Of a stretch of 5,879 nt of DNA, positions 1 to 5,642 are shown piece after piece (positions within the stretch are counted from its first letter, which is position 1; each line of letters begins with the position of its first letter). A program made the position numbers and the translations under genes. Source of the stretch: Nitrosomonas eutropha (lineage in GTDB: Bacteria > Pseudomonadota > Gammaproteobacteria > Burkholderiales > Nitrosomonadaceae); contig JACTML010000180.1 of assembly GCA_014584635.1 (NCBI GenBank), positions 1 through 5,879 on the forward strand, in the 5' to 3' direction. The notes below the pieces were generated by a model. That model worked only from the letters and a program-made list of their open reading frames with translations, was not told where the DNA came from and made no database searches.

Positions 1-77
1 CTCTCGTTCAAATGAGGGTGATAAATCTAAACTGCGAGACTGGAATTTTGATAATAATTTTGTTGAAGGAGACTGAA

Positions 78-266
78 ATGAAACTCGCACTTACCGTTGC
101 TACGTTGTTGATGGCTTCTACCATGTTGACTGGTTGTATTGATACCGACAAACCTGGTAACTATCCACCCAGCATGATGATGGAACGTGATTCTATGCCA
201 GATAATGTAGATCAGAAAGCAGATCAAAAAACAGATCAGCAAACACAGCAAGCAAATACAAGATAA
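78..266 (+). CDS. Small lipoprotein of unknown function
   Basis: This is a 62-residue predicted lipoprotein whose role I do not recognise. Residues 1-19 form a signal peptide (K2, then a hydrophobic stretch) ending in the lipobox LTGC, with C20 as the lipidated residue. Residue +2 is Ile rather than Asp, which in enterobacteria favours sorting to the outer membrane. The mature part is only 43 residues, hydrophilic and probably disordered. It has a Met-rich patch (SMMMERDSM, 32-40) and a tail rich in Asp, Gln and Lys built from a four-residue repeat (DQKA, DQKT, DQQT). The start at 78 is chosen because AAGGAG lies at 66-71 and the signal peptide begins there; an in-frame ATG at 12 would add 22 residues ahead of the signal peptide. 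The gene stands alone: a strong terminator follows its stop. The lipoprotein call is firm, the function unknown. Confidence 0.82.
   Translation: MKLALTVATLLMASTMLTGCIDTDKPGNYPPSMMMERDSMPDNVDQKADQKTDQQTQQANTR
210..245 (+). repeat. Three 12-bp tandem repeats inside the lipoprotein gene
   Basis: Three consecutive 12-bp units begin with GATCA: GATCAGAAAGCA (210-221), GATCAAAAAACA (222-233) and GATCAGCAAACA (234-245). They stay in frame and encode DQKA-DQKT-DQQT. Because the unit is a multiple of three, copy number could change without breaking the reading frame. Confidence 0.85.
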
Positions 267-294
267 AAGGAAAAATATGATAGAAGAAATGTAG

Positions 295-316
295 CCGCCC
301 TTCGGGGCGGTTTTTT
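295..316 (+). terminator. Intrinsic terminator after the lipoprotein gene
   Basis: A perfect 6-bp GC-rich stem, CCGCCC (295-300) with GGGCGG (305-310), encloses a stable TTCG tetraloop (301-304) and is followed directly by six T residues (311-316). It lies 28 bases after the lipoprotein stop codon and before the Amr genes. It therefore separates the two transcription units. Confidence 0.93.
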
Positions 317-374
317 ATTGGGTGGCTGTTTATCTTGATATGTGCATTAAATATTTGATTGTGTGAATGTCTGC

Positions 375-395
375 AATTTTCTGCGTAATTTTCTG
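375..395 (+). repeat. 9-bp direct repeat upstream of amrB, possible operator
   Basis: AATTTTCTG occurs at 375-383 and again at 387-395, a 12-bp offset, about one turn of the helix. Two related TCTGC steps (370-374 and 380-384) add to the pattern. It lies 36-56 bases before the amrB start, just upstream of the candidate -10 at 399. The repeat is plain to see; a role as a protein-binding site is inference, as AT-rich spacer DNA can produce such repeats by chance. Confidence 0.4.
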
Positions 396-398
396 TCC

Positions 399-404
399 TA
401 TGAT
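399..404 (+). promoter_or_regulatory. Candidate -10 element for the amr genes
   Basis: TATGAT at 399-404 differs from the sigma-70 -10 consensus at one position and lies 26 bases upstream of the amrB start. No good -35 hexamer is found 16-18 bp upstream; that position is a T-rich run overlapping the AATTTTCTG repeat. A promoter is expected in this gap because a terminator lies just upstream, but this exact site is tentative. It would be a weak or activator-dependent promoter. Confidence 0.3.
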
Positions 405-430
405 CTCGCTAAAGATATCGGGATGGCGTT

Positions 431-1252
431 ATGACAGCAATTCGTTTACCCGCAGTTGCCGGATTATTTTATCCCGCTGATGGACGGCAGCTCAGGGAAG
501 AAATAAACCGTTTATTGGCCGCCGCTAAGTCGCATGATTTTAAGCCTAAGGCGTTGATTGTGCCGCATGCCGGCTATATTTATTCCGGCGCTGTCGCTGC
601 AACGGCCTATGCCGGACTGAGTTCCATTGCTGACGTAATCAGGCGTGTGGTGCTGCTGGGGCCTGCTCACCGTGTGGCTGTGCACGGTATGGCACTGCCC
701 GGGGCGGATGCTTTTGAAACGCCGTTAGGGCGCGTGGAAGTTGATCAGATGCTGATTGCTGCCATTGCCCATTTACCGCAGATTGTGATCAGTGCGGAAG
801 CGCATGCTATGGAGCACGCACTGGAAGTGCAGCTGCTATTTTTGCAAAGCATGCTGGATGATTTTACTTTGTTACCGCTGGTGGTTGGAGCGACAACGGG
901 TGAAGCGGTGGCACAAGTGCTGGAACAGGTATGGGGTGGAGAAGAAACGCTGATAGTTGTCAGTTCCGATCTTTCGCACTATTTGCCTTATGCCACTGCG
1001 CAGCGCATTGACCACGCAACAGTGCAGGCGATAATGCAAATGCATCAGCCGGTTACACATGAGCAGGCATGTGGCAGTGTGCCGATAAATGGTCTGATCA
1101 TTGCCGCGCAGAAACATCGTTTGGTACCGCACTTGCTGGATTTGCGCAATTCCGGAGATACGGCCGGGTCGCGTGATCGGGTGGTGGGTTATACAGCGAT
1201 TGTTTTTAGCGAAGAGAAGGGTAAGTGGCATGAATTCAATCAATCAGAATGA
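431..1252 (+). CDS. amrB: AmmeMemoRadiSam system protein B (MEMO1 family)
   Basis: This 273-residue cytoplasmic protein is a bacterial relative of human MEMO1, whose fold resembles LigB-type extradiol dioxygenases. Family landmarks occur in order: PAVAGLFYPAD (7-17), PHAGYIYSG (45-53), LLGPAHRV (75-82), SSDLSHY (178-184), CGSVPINGL (214-222) and a terminal GYTAIVFSE (253-261). By alignment from memory, H46, H80 and C214 match the metal ligands reported for human MEMO1 (H49, H81, C244), so a bound metal ion, reported as iron or copper in MEMO1, is plausible. Length is normal for the family. The start is fixed: an in-frame TAA lies at 410-412 and this ATG is the first start after it; the ribosome site (GGGATGG, 420-426) is weak. 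The stop lies inside amrA, so the two are co-translated. The biochemical reaction is not established. Confidence 0.95.
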   Translation: MTAIRLPAVAGLFYPADGRQLREEINRLLAAAKSHDFKPKALIVPHAGYIYSGAVAATAYAGLSSIADVIRRVVLLGPAHRVAVHGMALPGADAFETPLGRVEVDQMLIAAIAHLPQIVISAEAHAMEHALEVQLLFLQSMLDDFTLLPLVVGATTGEAVAQVLEQVWGGEETLIVVSSDLSHYLPYATAQRIDHATVQAIMQMHQPVTHEQACGSVPINGLIIAAQKHRLVPHLLDLRNSGDTAGSRDRVVGYTAIVFSEEKGKWHEFNQSE

Positions 1253-1805
1253 ACAAGGTGAGCTGTTGCTGCGGATTGCACGCCAGGCAATAAGTCGAGC
1301 GCTGCGAGTATGGCATGAACCGCTAAAACTGGATGGTAATACGGATTGGTTGTATCAGCCGGGAGCGACTTTTGTCACGCTGATGCAATATGGTAAGTTA
1401 CGCGGCTGTGTCGGCTCCCTGCAGGCGTGTAATCCGCTGATAGACGACGTGAGCAATAACGCGGTCTCGGCAGCTTTGCGCGATTCACGTTTTTCACCGT
1501 TAACAGCAGATGAGCTGGATACGGTTAATGTGGAAGTTTCCCTGCTTTCCCGGCTGGAGCCACTTAAGTTCATCAGCGAAGAGGATGCGTTGGCACAATT
1601 GCGTCCGAACGTTGATGGTGTGGTATTTGAATATGGAGCATACCGCAGTACTTTTTTACCCCAGGTGTGGGAAATTTTGCCGGAGCCAGCGTTGTTTCTG
1701 GCCAAATTGAAATCCAAAGCCGGTTTGCCGGAAGATTTCCAAGCTGAAGGAATTAAATTATCGCGCTATACCGTCAGCAAATGGCGGGAACAGAAGAGTC
1801 TCTGA
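1230..1805 (+). CDS. amrA: AmmeMemoRadiSam system protein A (AMMECR1 domain)
   Basis: This 191-residue protein consists almost wholly of an AMMECR1 domain, the family of the human gene deleted in a syndrome of Alport features, mental retardation, midface hypoplasia and elliptocytosis. The signature LRGCVGSL is at 58-65 with its invariant Cys60. RDSRF follows at 84-88, VEVSLLSRLEPL at 101-112 and the hallmark FLPQVWEILPEP at 142-153, then KAGLP. The start at 1230 is chosen over the upstream in-frame ATG at 1101. It gives the normal length, it lies 9 bases after GAGAAGG (1214-1220), and 1101 would force a long overlap with amrB. The 23-bp overlap with amrB indicates translational coupling. The domain is highly conserved but has no established activity; an enzymatic or RNA/nucleotide-related role has only been suggested from its fold. 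Confidence 0.95.
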   Translation: MNSINQNEQGELLLRIARQAISRALRVWHEPLKLDGNTDWLYQPGATFVTLMQYGKLRGCVGSLQACNPLIDDVSNNAVSAALRDSRFSPLTADELDTVNVEVSLLSRLEPLKFISEEDALAQLRPNVDGVVFEYGAYRSTFLPQVWEILPEPALFLAKLKSKAGLPEDFQAEGIKLSRYTVSKWREQKSL

Positions 1806-1946
1806 AAAACGTCAACGAGGCAGTCAGTTCAAGGCAGAAGTCAGCAAAGAAGCGGAGTTTATACAGAATAAATGAGCATTCTGAGCCGACTTTTAACACA
1901 GAAATGGCAACACAGACAGTTTTGCAGAGGTTCCCTGAATAATGAG

Positions 1947-1952
1947 AAGGAG
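1947..1952 (+). promoter_or_regulatory. Ribosome binding site that sets the amrS start
   Basis: AAGGAG at 1947-1952 is a strong Shine-Dalgarno core, 7 bases before the ATG at 1960. The other in-frame ATG at 1942 lies upstream of this site and has no comparable motif, so translation most likely starts at 1960. Confidence 0.8.
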
Positions 1953-1959
1953 ACAACCT

Positions 1960-3054
1960 ATGGATGAACCAATTCGTGCAGCTGAACGATTTCCTGTCAA
2001 ATATTGGCACTGGTTGAACGATGGACGCATTCAATGTGATTTGTGTCCGCGTGACTGCAAATTGCATGACGGACAGCGCGGTGCCTGTTTTGTGCGCGGG
2101 CGGGCGGGAGATACGATGGTGCTGACAACCTACGGGCGTTCCTCCGGTTTCTGTATCGATCCCGTTGAGAAAAAACCGCTCAACCAGTTTTATCCAGGCA
2201 GTCGCGTACTGTCGTTTGGCACCGCTGGCTGCAATCTTGCCTGTAAATTTTGTCAAAACTGGGATATTTCCAAATCGCGCAGTTTCGACAGCTTGCAGGA
2301 TCAGGCCAGCCCGGAAGCCATTGCTTGTTATGCGGAAGCGCATCATTGCACAAGTGTCGCGTTTACCTACAACGATCCGGTTATTTTTGCCGAGTATGCA
2401 ATGGATGTGGCCGATGCCTGTCATGCCAGAGGTATCCGGACGATAGCGGTTACGGCAGGCTATATTCACGCCGAGCCACGGCGTGATTTTTTCGCCGGAA
2501 TGGATGCGGCCAATGTGGATTTAAAAGCATTTACCGAAGAATTTTACGTTAAACAAACCGGATCACACCTGCAACCGGTACTGGATACTCTGCGCTATAT
2601 AAAGCATGAAACTGATGTCTGGCTGGAAATAACCACTTTGCTGATTCCGGGACTGAATGATTCCAGCGAAGAAATTGCCGCGATGAGTCACTGGATTGTG
2701 CGCGAGCTGGGCACGGATGTTCCGTTGCATTTCAGTGCTTTTCATCCGGATTATAAGTTGCAGGATGTCGCACCGACCTCTCTGGAAAGATTGATTGCTG
2801 CTCGTGAAATAGCGCTGAATGCCGGGTTGCATTATGTTTATACCGGCAACGTACATTACGCCGAAGGAGACACCACCTTTTGTCCGAACTGTAATGAAGC
2901 AGTGATCCGGCGTGACTGGTATGAAATTGAGCATTACCACCTGACCGCAGAAGGTCACTGTAAAAATTGCCATATGCCCGTTGCCGGGCGCTTCGAATCA
3001 TTTGCCGGACAATTTGGCAGGCAGCGTATTCCGGTTAAAATGAGTACTGCATAA
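1960..3054 (+). CDS. amrS: AmmeMemoRadiSam system radical SAM enzyme
   Basis: This 364-residue radical SAM enzyme is the catalytic member of the Amr trio. The cluster motif C91-x3-C95-x2-C98 in GCNLACKFCQNWDIS would hold the SAM-binding [4Fe-4S] cluster. It is preceded by the family block DPVEKKPLNQFYPGS (67-81). Later core strands include FTYNDPVIFAEY (135-146), NVDLKAF (185-191) and LIPGLND (228-234). Two further Cys groups flank the barrel: C26, C29, C33, C43 at the N terminus (CDLCPRDC) and C308, C311, C334, C337 at the C terminus, the latter like a zinc ribbon. Overall the protein resembles pyruvate formate-lyase activating enzymes, but the family is distinct and its substrate is unknown. 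Translation starts at 1960 (see the ribosome site); a start at 1942 would add six residues. It follows amrA by 154 bp with no clear terminator between, so co-transcription is likely. Confidence 0.95.
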   Translation: MDEPIRAAERFPVKYWHWLNDGRIQCDLCPRDCKLHDGQRGACFVRGRAGDTMVLTTYGRSSGFCIDPVEKKPLNQFYPGSRVLSFGTAGCNLACKFCQNWDISKSRSFDSLQDQASPEAIACYAEAHHCTSVAFTYNDPVIFAEYAMDVADACHARGIRTIAVTAGYIHAEPRRDFFAGMDAANVDLKAFTEEFYVKQTGSHLQPVLDTLRYIKHETDVWLEITTLLIPGLNDSSEEIAAMSHWIVRELGTDVPLHFSAFHPDYKLQDVAPTSLERLIAAREIALNAGLHYVYTGNVHYAEGDTTFCPNCNEAVIRRDWYEIEHYHLTAEGHCKNCHMPVAGRFESFAGQFGRQRIPVKMSTA

Positions 3055-3070
3055 TGATAAACGCCGCCTG

Positions 3071-3085
3071 TATTCCGGTGGAATA
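3071..3085 (+). repeat. Small inverted repeat after amrS
   Basis: TATTCC (3071-3076) and GGAATA (3080-3085) pair perfectly around a 3-base loop, 17 bases after the amrS stop. No T-tract follows, so it is not a convincing intrinsic terminator; it could stabilise the amrS transcript end or be chance. The rest of the 107-bp gap before fluC shows no clear promoter. Confidence 0.35.
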
Positions 3086-3161
3086 TACATCATCAAATGT
3101 TTGTCCCCTCCGAGATGTGCCGTATATTGTCATTGTTTTGATGTGAACTGATCTGGTAAAA

Positions 3162-3560
3162 ATGGAAACGGGTGTTCTGATTCGTTCATTGCTGGCAATA
3201 TCGCTAGGTGCTTCGCTGGGTGCCATCTTGCGCTGGGGATTGGGAATGGCATTCAACGCGCTGTTCCCGACGATTCCGCCTGGTACATGGCTGGCCAATA
3301 TGCTGGGTGGTTATCTGATCGGATTGGCGCTTGCCTATTTTGGTCAGCACGCGGGTTTGTCCCCTGAATGGCGGTTGTTCATTATTACAGGCTTTCTGGG
3401 CGGTTTGACGACCTTTTCGACGTTTTCAGCAGAAGTGACTGCTTTGATCCAGCAGGAGCGTCTGTTGTGGGCCGGTGTGGCAGTATCCGTGCATGTCGGT
3501 GGTTCGCTGCTGATGACGCTTTTGGGGTTGGCCACTTACGAAATCGGCAGACATCTTTGA
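3162..3560 (+). CDS. crcB: Fluoride ion channel FluC (CrcB)
   Basis: This 132-residue inner-membrane protein is a Fluc-family fluoride channel, which lets toxic F- leave the cytoplasm and works as a dual-topology antiparallel dimer. It shows four hydrophobic segments (about 8-28, 38-60, 70-93, 102-124). The family signatures are G-x3-RW (21-25), [14 protein letters not shown] with the conserved pore Asn46 (41-54), and [13 protein letters not shown] (77-89), which carries the pore phenylalanines (F85, F88) and the central sodium site region. Length is typical of the family. The start is fixed by an in-frame TGA at 3144-3146, with this the first ATG after it; the ribosome site is weak. I see no fluoride riboswitch in the leader. 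It is followed 15 bases later by a DUF190 gene, a common partner. Confidence 0.95.
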   Translation: METGVLIRSLLAISLGASLGAILRWGLGMAFNALFPTIPPGTWLANMLGGYLIGLALAYFGQHAGLSPEWRLFIITGFLGGLTTFSTFSAEVTALIQQERLLWAGVAVSVHVGGSLLMTLLGLATYEIGRHL

Positions 3561-3575
3561 TACGAGGGAGATTCC

Positions 3576-3905
3576 ATGCGTGGCTATCAGCTGACATTTT
3601 TCACTCAACAGGATAGAAAACACGGCCATCAGCTTCTAGGTGAATGGCTGGTTGAAGAAGCAGATAAACTTGGAATAGGAGGAGCAACCATGATCGCGGC
3701 GATGGAAGGTTTCGGGCGCGATCGCAAATTGCGTTCTGCGCGTTTTTTTGAGCTGGTCAATCAGCCGGTCGAGATAACTATGGCGGTGAGTGAGCCGGAG
3801 TGTAAACGTTTGCTGCAGCGATTGCGCGAAGAAGAGATTAATATATTTTGCATCAGGGCGCCGATTGAATTCGGAATGACAAACGATTTTACGGAAGATT
3901 GCTAA
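3576..3905 (+). CDS. DUF190 protein, PII-like fold, FluC-associated
   Basis: This 109-residue soluble protein belongs to DUF190 (Pfam PF02641), small proteins with a ferredoxin-like fold resembling PII signalling proteins. Diagnostic features are LGIGGATMIAAMEGFG (32-47), matching the family's G-x-GGAT...GFG core, then the SARFFEL strand (54-60), QPVEITMAVSE (63-73) and a helix at 74-87. AGGGAG (3565-3570) stands 5 bases before the ATG. The gene sits directly after the fluoride channel gene, an arrangement common in bacteria, so it may regulate or assist the channel; this is inference from context. No catalytic residues are evident, and its ligand, if any, is unknown. Its TAA shares a base with the next start codon, suggesting coupled translation of all three genes here. 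Confidence 0.9.
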   Translation: MRGYQLTFFTQQDRKHGHQLLGEWLVEEADKLGIGGATMIAAMEGFGRDRKLRSARFFELVNQPVEITMAVSEPECKRLLQRLREEEINIFCIRAPIEFGMTNDFTEDC

Positions 3906-4336
3906 TGGTTGCGCATGACTGGTTTTACTGGGCGCTGTTATCCGCTGTGTTTGCGGCATTAACCGCAATTTTTGTCAAAGTAGGGGTGCAGGATGTTGAT
4001 GCGGATTTGGCAACCTTGATCCGGACTGCCATCATCATGGTTGTGCTGGCAGCGTTTGTAATTTCGACGGATAAATGGACCAATCCCTTTACACTGTCAC
4101 CTAAAACATGGCTGTTTCTTGGCTTGTCCGGCCTGGCTACCGGTGCTTCCTGGGTGTGCTATTTTCGTGCTCTCAAGATCGGCGATGTTTCCAGGGTTGC
4201 ACCGGTAGATAAATTCAGCCTGGTACTGGCAGCGGTATTTGCCGTTGTTTTTCTGCAAGAACGCCCTTCTTCACAGGAATGGCTGGGAATCACGATGATA
4301 GCGGGAGGGGTACTGCTTCTCGCACTTAAACGCTAA
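3905..4336 (+). CDS. Half-size EamA-family membrane transporter
   Basis: This 143-residue membrane protein has a single EamA (DMT superfamily) repeat with about five hydrophobic segments (7-27, 38-54, 68-86, 97-117, 124-140). Many EamA exporters have ten helices in two repeats; single-repeat forms such as this one are thought to act as dimers. Typical features are WVCYFRALKIGD (83-94), VAPVDKFSLVLAAVFAVVFLQE-like sequence (98-119) and a Gly-rich last helix ending in LKR. The start at 3905 is chosen because GGAAG (3893-3897) lies 7 bases upstream and its first base is the last base of the DUF190 stop (TAATG). A TTG at 3899 would add only two residues. The substrate cannot be read from the sequence; EamA members export metabolites such as amino acids. 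Its place in a fluoride cluster may be coincidental. Confidence 0.9.
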   Translation: MVAHDWFYWALLSAVFAALTAIFVKVGVQDVDADLATLIRTAIIMVVLAAFVISTDKWTNPFTLSPKTWLFLGLSGLATGASWVCYFRALKIGDVSRVAPVDKFSLVLAAVFAVVFLQERPSSQEWLGITMIAGGVLLLALKR

Positions 4337-4374
4337 GTGCTTGTTCAGTATTTCATCACGTTACTGATATTTTC
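4322..4374. terminator. Hairpins at the convergent boundary, possible weak terminator
   Basis: Two hairpins lie between the convergent EamA and glcF genes. The first pairs GCACTTA (4322-4328) with TAAGTGC (4334-4340) around a 5-base loop and spans the EamA stop codon. The second pairs TCAGTA (4345-4350) with TACTGA (4362-4367) around 11 bases and is followed by TATTTT. Neither is GC-rich and the T-tracts are poor, so termination is plausible from position but not certain. Confidence 0.4.
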
Positions 4375-4383
4375 CGGAGATTT

Positions 4384-5640
4384 TTAATTTAACCTTTCAT
4401 CCAGCAGTTCGATCCAGTGACGCACAGGTAGCGACGTACCCCCCTGCAGATGCGTCTGGCAGCCGATATTGGCTGTCACGATCAGTTCCGGATTTTCAAT
4501 CGTTAAGGCAGTGATTTTATTGTTACGCAGCTGACGGGAAAGTTTAGGTTGCAGGATGGAATAGGTGCCAGCAGACCCACAACAGAGGTGCGGATCAGCG
4601 ACTTTGGTCAGATGAAAGCCGGCTGCTTGCAGAATGGGCTCAATTTTCCCTGTCAATTTCATGCCGTGCTGCAGTGTGCAGGGCGCGTGAAAGGCTAGAT
4701 GGCGTGGTGATGCTGGTTGAGCAGAGGTGGCTGCTGCTTGTAATAACGGAATCAACGTGGCTGTTTCGGCAGTAATCACTTCGCTGATGTCTCTGGTCAG
4801 ACTGGCAATACGTGCGGCCTTCTCGGCATAAACCGGGTCATGTTGCAATAAATGTCCATAATCTTTGACTGTTACACCGCAACCGCTGGCCGTGACGATA
4901 ATTGCCTCCACCGGATTTTCTGATCGCGTCACAAAAGGCCACCAGGCGTCGATATTGCGACGCATTGCGTTCAAGCCTTCTTCCTGTGCGTTGAGATGGT
5001 AAGCAAGCGCACCACAGCAGCCAGCGCGTTCAGCAGTGATAACGGTGATACCAAGTTTATCCAGCACGCGCGCGGTGGCGTGGTTGGTATTCGGCGTTAA
5101 ACCAGGTTGAACGCAGCCTTGCAGAATCAACATTGAACGTGGGTGTGTTTGGGCTGAAGGATGCGATGAGGTAGTCGGTTGAGGTTGTATCGTTCTTTGC
5201 AGCTGAGCAGGTAATAACGGGCGTCCCAGACGGGCAATGCCCATGAAAGCGCTGAAAAGCGCACGATTGGGCAGCAGCTTGCGCAGCAGGTAGCGCTTGA
5301 AAGTAACATACGGCGTGCGGTGGATTTTCTGCTCAACCATTCCGCGTCCGATGTCGAGCAAATGTCCGTACTGCACGCCGGAAGGGCAGGTGGTTTCACA
5401 GGCGCGACAAGTCAGGCAGCGATCCAGATGCAGTTGTGTTGTTTCAGTCACTTCCTGACCTTCCAGCATCTGTTTGATCAGATAAATGCGTCCGCGCGGA
5501 CTGTCCAGCTCATTTCCCAGTAATTGATAAGTGGGGCAGGTGGCAAGACAGAAGCCGCAATGCACGCAGTTGCGCAGAATGGCGTCAGCTTCCTGCCCCT
5601 CAGGTGTGTTTTTGATGAGATCGGTTAAATGAGTTTGCAT
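4384..5640 (-). CDS. glcF: Glycolate oxidase iron-sulfur subunit GlcF
   Basis: This 418-residue subunit passes electrons from the flavin subunits of glycolate oxidase (GlcD, GlcE), which convert glycolate to glyoxylate, to the membrane quinone pool. Two ferredoxin-type [4Fe-4S] motifs are at the N terminus: C25-C28-C31-C35 (CVHCGFCLATCP) and C75-C78-C81-C85 (CLTCRACETTCP). Two cysteine-rich CCG-type domains follow, with C176, C208-C209 and C254, then C321, C353-C354 and C394, as in heterodisulfide reductase-like proteins. Length matches the E. coli protein (about 407). A Pro/Gln/Ser/Thr/His-rich linker at 150-169 separates the ferredoxin part from the first CCG domain. The ATG lies two bases after the glcE stop and lacks a clear Shine-Dalgarno site, so translation probably depends on coupling. 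Related lactate-utilisation proteins are an alternative, but the glcE neighbour supports GlcF. Confidence 0.95.
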   Translation of the reverse strand: MQTHLTDLIKNTPEGQEADAILRNCVHCGFCLATCPTYQLLGNELDSPRGRIYLIKQMLEGQEVTETTQLHLDRCLTCRACETTCPSGVQYGHLLDIGRGMVEQKIHRTPYVTFKRYLLRKLLPNRALFSAFMGIARLGRPLLPAQLQRTIQPQPTTSSHPSAQTHPRSMLILQGCVQPGLTPNTNHATARVLDKLGITVITAERAGCCGALAYHLNAQEEGLNAMRRNIDAWWPFVTRSENPVEAIIVTASGCGVTVKDYGHLLQHDPVYAEKAARIASLTRDISEVITAETATLIPLLQAAATSAQPASPRHLAFHAPCTLQHGMKLTGKIEPILQAAGFHLTKVADPHLCCGSAGTYSILQPKLSRQLRNNKITALTIENPELIVTANIGCQTHLQGGTSLPVRHWIELLDERLN

Positions 5641-5642
5641 GG

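Noticed and set aside
50..55. GATAAT as a -10 promoter element for the lipoprotein gene
   Set aside because: No acceptable -35 is found at 16-18 bp upstream, and the true leader may extend beyond the window.
12..77. Longer lipoprotein start at 12
   Set aside because: It would place 22 residues before a clear signal peptide, and AAGGAG at 66-71 is correctly spaced for the ATG at 78.
1101..1229. Longer amrA starting at 1101
   Set aside because: It would overlap amrB by about 150 bp, and the added residues do not resemble the family. The ATG at 1230 has a ribosome site and gives normal length.
1904..1926. Sigma-54 promoter (TGGCA...TTGCA) before amrS
   Set aside because: TGGCA and TTGCA are present, but the GG and GC dinucleotides are 16 bases apart instead of 10, so the spacing is wrong.
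1904..1942. 12-codon open frame between amrA and amrS
   Set aside because: No ribosome binding site precedes it and this length is expected by chance, so it is not listed as a gene.
1774..2469. 231-codon open frame on the - strand over amrS
   Set aside because: It is antisense to a strongly recognised radical SAM gene, and its translation shows no recognisable domain; a shadow frame.
3055..3161. Fluoride riboswitch in the crcB leader
   Set aside because: The leader is in the expected place, but I cannot find the conserved GGNGAUGG-type start or the CUGAUGAC/CUAC-type 3' part, nor a convincing pseudoknot. A covariance search would decide.
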